From the NCBI GenBank assembly GCA_014729595.1, contig WJJU01000198.1:1-6308 (forward strand): 6,308 nt of DNA, in the 5' to 3' direction. Within the stretch, counting starts at the first letter, position 1. Every line of letters starts with the position of its first letter. Positions 1 through 4,879 of this stretch are shown one piece after another. The notes below the pieces were generated by a model. It searched no databases, had not been told where the DNA came from, and saw nothing but the letters and a program-made list of their open reading frames with translations. The DNA is from Chitinivibrionales bacterium. GTDB taxonomy: Bacteria > Fibrobacterota > Chitinivibrionia > Chitinivibrionales > WJMI01. Both the position numbers and the translations under genes were made by a program.

Positions 1-90
1 CTCGCGACCGAGATTCTTGCGACACTGCTCGTAATAGTCGATCGCTTCGTTGAGTTCGTTCTCAGCTTCCGGATGGAATACTGTCTTCAC
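1..90 (-). CDS. ParE/RelE-type toxin, N-terminal part (cut by left edge)
   Basis: Only the first 30 residues are in the window; the gene continues beyond position 1. They read VKTVFHPEAENELNEAIDYY followed by EQCRKNLGRE. The pattern FHPEAENEL..AIDYYE....LG is the usual N-terminus of ParE/RelE superfamily toxins, small proteins of about 95-105 residues that act on DNA gyrase (ParE) or on ribosome-bound mRNA (RelE). The N-terminus alone does not say which. The start is GTG at 90-88, overlapping the TGA stop of the upstream antitoxin (87-89) in a GTGA arrangement, which implies translational coupling. Antitoxin first and toxin second is the normal order for this pairing. The catalytic C-terminal region is not visible, so activity cannot be judged. 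Confidence 0.85.
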   Translation of the reverse strand, partial: MKTVFHPEAENELNEAIDYYEQCRKNLGRE

Positions 91-314
91 TTCTTAAGGC
101 GCCTTCCGGCGTTTTCAAACACATCCTGGGCTGGAACTGACCGAGCCTTTCCCGTCGTCATCTCCTTGAGCCTTTTCCCGGCCGTCTTCATCCATGCTTT
201 ATCGATTGACTGATCGGGGGTATTCAGCGTCTTGAGCAATGCATCAACCAGGATTACTCGTTCTTCAACCGGAAGAGCTTCTGCCTCTTTCAGCAGTTCT
301 CGCGCTGGAATCAT
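87..314 (-). CDS. Addiction-module antitoxin (PF09720-like)
   Basis: A 75-residue protein. Residues 5-31 (RELLKEAEALPVEERVILVD, then ALLKTLN) match the hallmark helix of the short addiction-module antitoxin family (PF09720/TIGR02574), which pairs with ParE/RelE toxins. The PD..ID.AW stretch (33-41) and the basic C-terminus with VFEN...RR also fit. It should bind and neutralise the toxin encoded at 1-90. The start at 314 is chosen because GGAGG (complement of 323-327) lies 8 nt upstream. A longer frame to 350 has no such support and would extend into the repeat-derived leader. The stop overlaps the toxin GTG. The leader upstream is nearly the same as that of the unrelated gene at 2653-2934. 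No DNA-binding domain is obvious. Confidence 0.9.
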   Translation of the reverse strand: MIPARELLKEAEALPVEERVILVDALLKTLNTPDQSIDKAWMKTAGKRLKEMTTGKARSVPAQDVFENAGRRLKK

Positions 315-356
315 CGTTTTGACCTCCAAGAATAATTCGCCACAGGACACAGAGAA
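311..356 (-). repeat. Leader repeat copy A (start codon, RBS and TTCTCTGTG..CTGTGGC element)
   Basis: On the coding strand this holds a shortened TTCTCTGTGTCCTGTGGC, then ATTATTCTTGGAGGTCAAAA and the start codon region. It matches the leader of the gene at 2653-2934 (2931-2966 and onward) with about three differences in 36 bases. The match ends at the ATG, and the two proteins downstream are unrelated. Confidence 0.75.
323..327 (-). promoter_or_regulatory. Ribosome binding site of the antitoxin gene
   Basis: GGAGG on the minus strand, 8 nt before the ATG at 314-312. It fixes the start. The equivalent leader at 2931-2966 reads GGTGG here. Confidence 0.8.
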
Positions 357-413
357 TTCTATGAGTGCCTTTGGCGAAGAAGAGAATAGATTTTGTACGC
401 CCCTGGACTCAAG

Positions 414-707
414 CTATTCAGCGGTATTTCTTTCCGCAGCACCCATGCGAGTTTTGATTTCTCCAAGGACATCTTTCAGCGTGACCGCATTACTTGCCAT
501 AACTCTGCCGGCGAGATGCAAAAGATGTGGAAAGGTGTCCTGCGAGTTGTGATGAGGCGCATTGTCCCAGCGGGCGATGAGCGCGCCTTGCCGCTCCTGC
601 CAGTGAAAGTAGTGTCGTTCACAATCTGAGGCGTACTCGCGAATATTGAGACTTGGTGTCACGAACCGGTCACCAGCTATGGTGATCCGGTCACCAGTAT
701 TGTACAC
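414..707 (-). pseudogene. TumE-like toxin fused to an NTase gene fragment (chimera, probably broken)
   Basis: A 97-residue frame opening with GTG at 707. Residues 23-88 (REYAS....RHYFHWQ, then RWDNAPHH....TFPH..HLAG.V, then LKDVLGEIKTRM) look like the body of a TumE/DUF6516 toxin, especially the DNAPHH and FPH motifs. TumE toxins normally have their own N-terminal strands and are followed by a TumA HTH antitoxin. Residues 1-20 (MYNTGDRITIAGDRFVTPSL) instead match residues 94-113 of the NTase encoded at 5142-5672, at DNA level too. The true TumE N-terminus therefore seems to have been replaced by NTase DNA. No TumA-like gene lies between here and the next antitoxin (314). The GTG start has a purine-rich AAAGAGG only 1 nt away, so expression is doubtful. 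Most likely a recombination remnant, though a functional chimera cannot be excluded. Confidence 0.6.
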
Positions 708-726
708 GCCTCTTTGGTGGCATAAG
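648..726 (-). repeat. Fragment duplicated from the NTase gene at 5142-5672
   Basis: Positions 648-707 match 5334-5393 with about six differences in 60 bases. Beyond 707 the match resumes as ggcataag (719-726 versus 5394-5401) after an 11-bp insertion (708-718) that would break the NTase frame. The match ends abruptly at 648, inside the codon pair Ser-Leu, where TumE-like sequence begins. Confidence 0.8.
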
Positions 727-743
727 AGCGCCAGCTACTGTAT

Positions 744-777
744 CTAACAGACTAACGATTTTCAGCCTATCAGCCTC
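744..777 (-). repeat. Degenerate GGCTGATAGGCTG / GTTAG spacer repeat
   Basis: Directly after the stop of the AbiEii-type NTase, the coding strand reads GAGGCTGATAGGCTGAA and then GTTAGTCTGTTAG. The same low-complexity vocabulary fills most spacers in the window. Here it runs in coding-strand orientation, opposite to the copies at 1871-1907, 3008-3043 and 4026-4088. Confidence 0.55.
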
Positions 778-1588
778 ATTTCTTCAGCCGTGGCCAGGCG
801 CCGCCGATGCTGCCGGCATGAAAAGCGACTCGCTTGTGCTTCAGGTCTTCTTCGAGCTGCTGCGGAGAGCCTCTGTACAAGGTTAAGTCCCTGGCATTGA
901 GAACACATTGGCCAAGGTATTCTTCGGGCAACCTGGTAACGTGCTGTTTGGCTTCAGCTACAGCTTGCTTCCATTCCTTCCCGAGCATACTCGCAGACGG
1001 AGAAGAACCTTCAAAATCGAGGTCATTCAGCTCCAGCTGCGAATAGTGCAACCGCGCCGCATCCGAAACAACCATATCAGGATTGACGCCGGGGTCCTTG
1101 CCGCAGGCAGCCCAGATAAGGTATCCCAGTTGCTGAAGATGTCGATGGCACTCCATCGTATCAATCCAATCGCGCGGTTCAAGCCTGCCTGCCATTGCGA
1201 GAATCTTGTTGGTCGCAAGGTCAAAAGGATGCAGTGACAACCCAAGAAGCTCGTCTTCCTGCGGCGGAAAGAAAGGAAACGCACTGTCTCTCACCCATTC
1301 GATAACAACCCTATCATCGTCATGTGCAATTTCAGCCTCTATAAAGGATGGGGTCTCGCGAATGAGTTCTATCCGGTGACCCGCATTTGCGAGCGTTTGC
1401 CTGTCTGCTTCCCATGCCGCCTGCAGTGCTTCCTGCGTATCATGAAACAGATCGAGATCTCGTGAACACCGTGCGGCTCCCAACGCACGATTCAGCGCTG
1501 CGCCGCCTGCAACATAGCTTATTCCCTCTCGCCTGCGGCGTTCGGAAAGCAGTCTGAGAATGGTTATCTGATATGCTGTAAGCGCCAT
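776..1588 (-). CDS. AbiEii/AbiGii-type nucleotidyltransferase
   Basis: A 270-residue protein of the DNA polymerase beta-like NTase fold, AbiEii/AbiGii toxin type (PF08843-like). Visible motifs: YVAGGAALNRALGAARCSRD followed by LDLF, giving the GG signature (28-29) and catalytic Asp44 and Asp46; HPFDLATNKILAMAGR with the conserved Lys128; and EPRDWIDTME (138 onward), the RD..D motif. Relatives such as AbiEii and MenT transfer nucleotides, in MenT to tRNA acceptor ends, and arrest growth. The substrate here is unknown. The C-terminal half (from about residue 160) is less typical. I prefer ATG 1588 (MALTAYQITILRLL) because the family usually begins just there; ATG 1615 adds nine residues without a better RBS. 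It overlaps the upstream small gene by 25 bp (52 bp with the longer start), so the two are coupled. All key residues look intact. Confidence 0.88.
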   Translation of the reverse strand: MALTAYQITILRLLSERRRREGISYVAGGAALNRALGAARCSRDLDLFHDTQEALQAAWEADRQTLANAGHRIELIRETPSFIEAEIAHDDDRVVIEWVRDSAFPFFPPQEDELLGLSLHPFDLATNKILAMAGRLEPRDWIDTMECHRHLQQLGYLIWAACGKDPGVNPDMVVSDAARLHYSQLELNDLDFEGSSPSASMLGKEWKQAVAEAKQHVTRLPEEYLGQCVLNARDLTLYRGSPQQLEEDLKHKRVAFHAGSIGGAWPRLKK

Positions 1589-1803
1589 TTCTTCAATTTT
1601 CTCACTTCCATCCATGCAGACCGCGGAGCCTTGCGGGCAATCTGGTCAAGGATTCTGTCGGCATCGGGTCGCGTGATATCTATGGAGATCGAAGGGTTCA
1701 TGAACCACAGGCATCGGTTGCGATGCGTCTCGGTCAGGTGCTTGAACCGCTCTTGCGCCTCTTCAAGGGTTAGATTTTCGTGGTCAGCGTTGGTTGGTGA
1801 CAT
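1564..1803 (-). CDS. Small partner protein upstream of the AbiEii-type NTase
   Basis: A 79-residue hydrophilic protein with no named domain that I recognise. It has an acidic helix-like N-terminus (LTLEEAQERFKHL, 11-23), then CLWFMNPSISIDITRPDADR (31-50) and ILDQIARKAPRSAWMEVRKL followed by KKW (51-73). From general knowledge, short proteins with a WF..P motif and a C-terminal R..A....R.LK.W pattern often sit directly before NTase genes of this type, which supports a real partner. Its 3' end overlaps the NTase start. By position it could be the antitoxin or an accessory subunit; this is inference. It is not AbiEi-like, since no winged-helix domain of that size could fit. The ATG at 1803 lacks a clear RBS, and the leader comes from repeat copy B. 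Confidence 0.75.
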   Translation of the reverse strand: MSPTNADHENLTLEEAQERFKHLTETHRNRCLWFMNPSISIDITRPDADRILDQIARKAPRSAWMEVRKLKKWRLQHIR

Positions 1804-1827
1804 TGTGCTTAAAAGAGAAGAAGATTA

Positions 1828-1994
1828 GCCACAGAGGACACAGAGAAATGTTGGGGTGAGAGCGGTCTGATAAGGCTATTAGGCAGAAGACTGTTAGGCC
1901 GTTAGCAGGAATTAATTTCCTGGCATTCTTGCTTCTTTAGCCCTATTTCGCGCTCAGCTTGTCGATCTGCTCAATGTAGTCGTTCAGTGCCGAT
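1828..1994. repeat. Long direct repeat, copy B
   Basis: Matches 2958-3131 with about 12 mismatches in 167 aligned bases and one 7-nt gap. It contains the gccacagaggacacagag element, the shared agcggtctg stretch, CTGTTAG-type units (1871-1907) and the last codons of a HEPN gene. The terminal 51 bases (1944-1994) are identical to 3081-3131. Confidence 0.9.
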
Positions 1995-2023
1995 AGGCTA
2001 TAATAGTAGCGCAAAATCTTCCC
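1943..2023 (-). pseudogene. 3' remnant of the module 4 HEPN gene
   Basis: Positions 1943-1993 encode SALNDYIEQIDKLSAK plus stop, identical in protein to the end of the HEPN protein at 3080-3565. Upstream the frame stays open for ten codons (GKILRYYYSL) to a TAG at 2024-2026. Those residues do not match the sequence directly before SALN in the intact gene. An R-Y-Y triplet and the DNA string aatagta.cgc resemble the intact gene's RRYYF region, so an internal deletion of about 28 codons is possible but weakly supported. Too short to be a gene; it marks a recombination junction. Confidence 0.75.
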
Positions 2024-2027
2024 CTAC

Positions 2028-2055
2028 AGTCTAATAGCCTGCAGCCTTGTAGCCT
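2028..2055 (-). repeat. Degenerate GGCTGCAGGCTATTAGACTG spacer repeat
   Basis: Lies shortly after the stop of the NTase at 2072-2656. The coding strand reads GGCTACAAGGCTGCAGGCTA followed by TTAGACTG. It has the same orientation as the copy after the module 6 NTase and the opposite orientation to 1871-1907. Confidence 0.5.
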
Positions 2056-2071
2056 TCTTTTTCTGGATAGT

Positions 2072-2656
2072 CTATTCATCCTCCGGCAACTGCGACAAAG
2101 CCCTATCCAGCAGTGTGAGAAGCCCCTGACGATCGCTCCAGCATCTCAGGTAGGCCATATCGAGATTGCCTCTCTGCATCTGCAAGACGCCCAGGATGTC
2201 CTCCCACTGTTTCTGTGAAACTTCGCCGCCTTTTCGGTACCAGTCAAGCTTTGCAAGAACAGTATCTTCGCTCGAGGCGAAATAGATTTTCTGGCGGCTG
2301 TCCATTATCTCCGATCTTCTTCGCCGCATTGCCTCTTCGGCCAGCAAATTGGCCTGGCACACAAAGATATCGACTTTCAGAATAGTCTCTTTGTGAATTA
2401 GGTTGAAGCTTCGCCTGTCTCTGACCGCAGCGGCGACCGCCTGCCGGTTAACCAGAAAGTCATGCTCTACATGCTCGATGAAGCTGTGGATCTGATGTGC
2501 ATGGATATCGGCCACGAGATCGATATTCATGGTCATACGCGGGGTTCCGTATGAGGAGGAAGCAACGGAGCCACCAATATACCAGGCAACCCTCAAAAGA
2601 TCGAGTGTCCGGACAAGCGGCGCGAGCGTTTCGACTATATCGGGCTCATCGATCAT
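2072..2656 (-). CDS. Nucleotidyltransferase-fold protein with Asn in the DxD motif
   Basis: A 194-residue protein related to unnamed bacterial NTase-fold proteins. WYIGGSVASSSYGTPRMTMN (25-44) followed by IDLVAD gives the GGS signature (28-30) and the metal-binding position. FNLIHKETILKVDIF (84-98) supplies the third carboxylate, Asp96. SSEDTVLAKLDWYRKGGEVS (128-147) and QKQWEDILGVL give the conserved C-terminal Lys136 region. Where relatives normally have DxD, this protein has Asn44-Ile-Asp46 (codon AAT), so catalysis may be weakened or lost. ATGA at 2656-2653 joins it to the upstream small gene. The role is inferred as the toxin or enzyme subunit of an NTase-type TA pair; no substrate can be named. 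The whole module lies between direct repeats of about 170 bp. Confidence 0.8.
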   Translation of the reverse strand: MIDEPDIVETLAPLVRTLDLLRVAWYIGGSVASSSYGTPRMTMNIDLVADIHAHQIHSFIEHVEHDFLVNRQAVAAAVRDRRSFNLIHKETILKVDIFVCQANLLAEEAMRRRRSEIMDSRQKIYFASSEDTVLAKLDWYRKGGEVSQKQWEDILGVLQMQRGNLDMAYLRCWSDRQGLLTLLDRALSQLPEDE

Positions 2657-2934
2657 TCTTCAGAACCCTTCGAACCGAAAAGGTCATTGTATACGGCTCT
2701 GCCGTACAGTGCTTTGATATAGGCTCGCCGCCATTCGTCCCGACTCATCCCCTGATGACTCAACAGGAAATTCTCCCGTGACCGCTTCATCGCAAAGCGA
2801 GAAAGCGAAACACACATATAAAACCGTCTGACAAAGCCGGCATTGCGCAGGAGCCGATGCTGCTGCGCGGCCATGGCGGGAGAGGTGTCGGCGATGGGGT
2901 TATTCATGGTTTTTGACCGGGCTATTGGAGTCAT
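2653..2934 (-). CDS. Small partner protein upstream of the NTase at 2072-2656
   Basis: A 93-residue protein without a named domain that I recognise. The N-terminal 25 residues look unstructured. The body is basic and helical: RLLRNAGFVRRFYMCVSLSR (28-47), FAMKRSRENFLLSHQGMSRD (48-66), EWRRAYIKALYGRAVYNDLF (67-86). The stretch RENFLLSH..MS.DEW...YIKALYG resembles short proteins often found directly before NTase genes of this kind. Its TGA overlaps the NTase ATG by 4 bp. ATG 2934 is chosen because the leader up to it (GGTGGTCAAAACG) is nearly the same as the antitoxin leader at 311-330; ATG 2907, also preceded by GGTCAAAAACC, is an alternative. An in-frame TTG at 2949 lies inside the presumed RBS and is unlikely. 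Probable antitoxin or cofactor, by position only. Confidence 0.7.
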   Translation of the reverse strand: MTPIARSKTMNNPIADTSPAMAAQQHRLLRNAGFVRRFYMCVSLSRFAMKRSRENFLLSHQGMSRDEWRRAYIKALYGRAVYNDLFGSKGSEE

Positions 2935-2966
2935 CGTTTTGACCACCAAGAAGAATTGCCACAGGG
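2931..2966 (-). repeat. Leader repeat copy C (shared with the antitoxin gene)
   Basis: The coding strand reads CTGTGGCAATTCTTCTTGG, then TGGTCAAAACG and the ATG. It differs from 311-346 at about three of 36 positions, one of them the RBS core (GGTGG here, GGAGG there). The match ends at the start codon. Confidence 0.75.
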
Positions 2967-3131
2967 CACCGAGGACACAGAGAAATGTTGGGGGAAGAGC
3001 GGTCTGAGAAGGCTATTAGGCTGAAGACTGTTAGCCTTTTAGCTGGAATTCATTTCGTGGCATGCTTGCTTCTTTAGCCTTATTTCGCGCTCAGCTTGTC
3101 GATCTGCTCAATGTAGTCGTTCAGTGCCGAT
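2958..3131. repeat. Long direct repeat, copy C
   Basis: Partner of 1828-1994 in the same orientation, about 93% identical over 167 aligned bases, with 7 extra bases near 2965-2971. It runs from the gccacag element through CTGTTAG-type units (3008-3043) into the 3' end of the intact HEPN gene. Module 5 lies between the two copies. Confidence 0.9.
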
Positions 3132-3565
3132 TTCACCAGCACAAGGACCTGCAAGAATTTCTTTTCGAGAAAATCCATCTTGTCCCGGTCATAGTCGAAT
3201 TGGAAATAGTACCGCCGGAAATGCCGAAAGCGCATGAATTCAAGAAGTAGTGAATAGGCTTGATCCGAGAACATACGTGGACGAATCTCGGGAATATCTA
3301 TTATCATCCGCTCGAGCAGATCACTGTGCCATTTGGCAGTGTCGAGACTGTTTTCGAAAAATTTCGCAACGCGGACAAACGCCGTTTCCAGACTGGTGTA
3401 GTAATCAACGAATATTTCTGCTAGGATCACCAGGTCATAGTCATGGTCTTTAAGCATTGTCCTCTTCGTGCAGAACTCGCGATAGTATTTCTCGATGCGC
3501 TCGCCCCGCTCGAGTGCCTTCAGCAGATCGCCTTTAAGTTTCTGTACCTGTTCATGCGCGTTCAT
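3080..3565 (-). CDS. HEPN-domain (HepT-like) putative RNase toxin
   Basis: A 161-residue, mostly helical protein paired with the MNT gene upstream. The N-terminal coil (MNAHEQVQKLKGDLLKALER), DYYTSLETAFVRVAKFFE (near 55-71), LERMIIDIPEIRPRMFSDQA (near 84-103) and EFMRFRHFRRYYF (109-121) follow the plan of HepT-like HEPN RNases that cleave RNA in MNT/HEPN (type VII) systems. Relatives usually show RX4-6H, often as RFRHxxRHxY. Here the position expected to be His is Tyr (RFRHFRRYY), though His115 is nearby, so catalysis may differ. ATG 3565 is chosen because GGAAAGG (complement of 3572-3578) lies 6 nt upstream; it overlaps the MNT stop by 14 bp. Its last codons are duplicated at 1943-1993. Confidence 0.8.
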   Translation of the reverse strand: MNAHEQVQKLKGDLLKALERGERIEKYYREFCTKRTMLKDHDYDLVILAEIFVDYYTSLETAFVRVAKFFENSLDTAKWHSDLLERMIIDIPEIRPRMFSDQAYSLLLEFMRFRHFRRYYFQFDYDRDKMDFLEKKFLQVLVLVKSALNDYIEQIDKLSAK

Positions 3566-3935
3566 ACACAACCTTTCCGTAGGTGCGGATGGACTCCCGT
3601 GCCAAGTCGTCGATATGCTCCATTTCCACCAGGTCGAGTGGGATATCGGTCATTGTGCTTGCCTCTGCGCGCATGGAGAAAAATTGGTCAGGCCCGGTTA
3701 TTCCTTCAACAGCGATATCGATATCAGAGTTTTCGTCAAACTGTTCGGGATTCAGGAGGGAGCCCCATTGGTATATTCGTTTCGGATTGTAGTTGCGGGA
3801 AATCATTTGGATGATACTGTCGGCATCGGCCAGAGCTTTTCGGTAGCGCTCCTGGCGGGAGTGCTTTCGCTTTTCTATTCTCTTGTGCAGACTCTTTGCC
3901 GCGGCTGAGTAGTCGAATGGTTTTGATTCGCGCAT
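3552..3935 (-). CDS. MNT-domain nucleotidyltransferase antitoxin
   Basis: A 127-residue minimal NTase. A basic helical N-terminus (residues 1-50, rich in Lys and Arg) precedes RIYQWGSLLNPEQFDENSDI and DIAVEGI, the GS...DxD active site with Gly58-Ser59 and Asp71/Asp73. The spacing is one residue longer than the classic GSx10DxD. LDLVEME (100-106) gives the third Asp101, and the protein ends with RESIRTYGKVVYERA, typical of MNT proteins. In characterised systems MntA adds AMP to a tyrosine of the HEPN toxin and so blocks it. Gene order, MNT before HEPN, and the 14-bp overlap fit that pairing. The ATG at 3935 has only a weak RBS (GAAGCG), and a run of nine A lies shortly upstream. Confidence 0.88.
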   Translation of the reverse strand: MRESKPFDYSAAAKSLHKRIEKRKHSRQERYRKALADADSIIQMISRNYNPKRIYQWGSLLNPEQFDENSDIDIAVEGITGPDQFFSMRAEASTMTDIPLDLVEMEHIDDLARESIRTYGKVVYERA

Positions 3936-3979
3936 TGCGGGATCGCTTCGGGCTTTTTTTTTGTACAGAAGAATGCTTT

Positions 3980-4095
3980 GCCACAGAGGGCACTGAGGGC
4001 GCAGAGAAATTTTGAGGGCCGAGCGGTCTGGTTAGGCTGATAGGCAGTTGTGATAGACTGTTAGACCGAAGGCTTTCAGACTGTTAGCTGGAACC
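3980..4095. repeat. Spacer repeat, copy D
   Basis: A more diverged copy of the block at 1828-1911 and 2958-3050. It has gccacagagggcactgaggg, then gcagagaaa, then gagcggtctg (4021-4030), and CTGTTAG/GGCTGATAGGC units through 4088, ending in tagctggaa as in copy C. It lies between the module 3 HEPN stop and the module 4 MNT start and lacks any HEPN tail. Confidence 0.75.
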
Positions 4096-4099
4096 GTTT

Positions 4100-4528
4100 T
4101 CAGCCTGAAGCCTGCCCAAGCGCTTCTTCAGCCAACGTTAGAAACTCTCGGGCATACCCCACGGCCGCCGAGGAATCGGCGCTGCTATATGCCTCGTCCG
4201 GCGACAGGTCGGGCAAACCGTTTGGATAGAGAGTCGGGACATAGAATCGATCGAGTACCAGAGCACGGTCGTGTAGCGTTGCATCCTTCGGTAGCGAAAG
4301 AAATCCTTGCCTCTGAAGTTCATCGAGGAGCTTGGCTGCCGAATGTCCCCACGGGTCCTGATCGTGGTGATAGAGAATACTTTTCAGCGCCTTTTCGGCT
4401 GCCTGTTGGGCGTGGAAACAGCTGTGCGCATACTGGGCGGCATCATGCAGTATGGCTGCGGTCTTGAGATCGTCCCGCGCGGCTCTCAACCACCGAAGCG
4501 CTTCCTGTTTCGTTTTTTCAGTCGCCAT
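4100..4528 (-). CDS. HEPN-domain protein (PF05168 type)
   Basis: A 142-residue HEPN protein of the classic type. RWLRAARDDLKTAAIL (12-27) and YAHSCFHAQQAAEKALKSIL (33-52) are the hallmark helices. GHSAAKLLDEL (61-71) gives the conserved HS, and LDRFYVPTLYPNGLPDLSPD (92-111) followed by EAY matches the family's LD..Y.PTRYP...P motif, but with Leu in place of the usual Arg. HEPN proteins of this family pair with MNT enzymes and act as RNases or as substrate-binding partners. Which applies here is unclear because a canonical RX4-6H is not evident. Its ATG overlaps the end of the MNT gene by 11 bp, with AAGGA upstream inside that gene. The stop lies next to spacer repeat D. Confidence 0.9.
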   Translation of the reverse strand: MATEKTKQEALRWLRAARDDLKTAAILHDAAQYAHSCFHAQQAAEKALKSILYHHDQDPWGHSAAKLLDELQRQGFLSLPKDATLHDRALVLDRFYVPTLYPNGLPDLSPDEAYSSADSSAAVGYAREFLTLAEEALGQASG

Positions 4529-4850
4529 ATATCACCATTCCTTCGCCCAGAATCGTTCTCATGAATGGCCGGTCTTTGTTTCGTTCCAGCTCCTCGGGCG
4601 TATGGACCAGCAGTTCCACTTCATAGCCGACCAGCGCATCGAATATCGGCCGAAGGTCGTCAAAACGATCAAAGTAGCGCTTTTCCGTTTTTAGCACGAT
4701 CAGCAGGTCGATATCGCTGTGTCTTGTTTGGATATCGCGAGCATAGGAGCCAAAAAGAATAGCCCGCTCTATTCCCGCTCGTTCGAACGCCGGTCGAAGA
4801 CGTCGCACGATCTCTTCGACCGAAAGTATCGCTTTATAAGTGGCGTTCAT
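4518..4850 (-). CDS. MNT-domain nucleotidyltransferase antitoxin
   Basis: A 110-residue minimal NTase. IERAILFGSYARDIQTRHSD (27-46) followed by IDLLIV gives a textbook GSx10DxD site: Gly34-Ser35 and Asp46/Asp48. YEVELLVHTPEEL (77-89) supplies the third acidic residue, probably Glu80, and the protein ends with RTILGEGMVIYGD, as many MNT proteins do. It is expected to modify or neutralise the HEPN protein encoded immediately downstream, with an 11-bp overlap. ATG 4850 is chosen because GGAGG (complement of 4858-4862) lies 7 nt upstream. A frame reaching 4934 would read through low-complexity spacer sequence and has no RBS. The active site looks intact. Confidence 0.92.
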   Translation of the reverse strand: MNATYKAILSVEEIVRRLRPAFERAGIERAILFGSYARDIQTRHSDIDLLIVLKTEKRYFDRFDDLRPIFDALVGYEVELLVHTPEELERNKDRPFMRTILGEGMVIYGD

Positions 4851-4857
4851 CGTAATG

Positions 4858-4862
4858 CCTCC
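4858..4862 (-). promoter_or_regulatory. Ribosome binding site of the MNT gene at 4518-4850
   Basis: GGAGG on the minus strand, 7 nt before the ATG at 4850. It decides between this start and the upstream in-frame start at 4934. Confidence 0.8.
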
Positions 4863-4879
4863 GTGATTGGTGCACTCTG

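Noticed and set aside
96..105. Perfect palindrome AAGGCGCCTT before the ParE/RelE start as an operator
   Set aside because: It lies within the antitoxin's C-terminal Arg-Arg-Leu-Lys codons and has no second copy, so chance is enough to explain it.
681..695. Inverted repeat ggtga/tcacc and direct repeat ccggtcaccag as a binding site
   Set aside because: These follow from the coding sequence for TGDRITIAGDRF inherited from the NTase gene; the homologous stretch at 5334-5393 has lost one of the two units.
710..728. Small hairpin CTCTT..AAGAG upstream of the TumE-like frame
   Set aside because: Only a 5-bp stem with a 9-nt loop, made partly of the 11-bp insertion; too weak to call a regulatory structure.
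1999..2004. Perfect TATAAT on the plus strand as a promoter
   Set aside because: No -35 element at a suitable distance and no plus-strand gene downstream; the sequence falls in the HEPN remnant.
3951..3962. GGGC followed by nine T on the plus strand as a terminator
   Set aside because: No inverted repeat precedes the T-run, and no plus-strand gene ends there.
1828..4095. CRISPR array
   Set aside because: The repeats are few, diverged, far apart and flanking genes, not short regular repeats with unique spacers; no cas gene is present.
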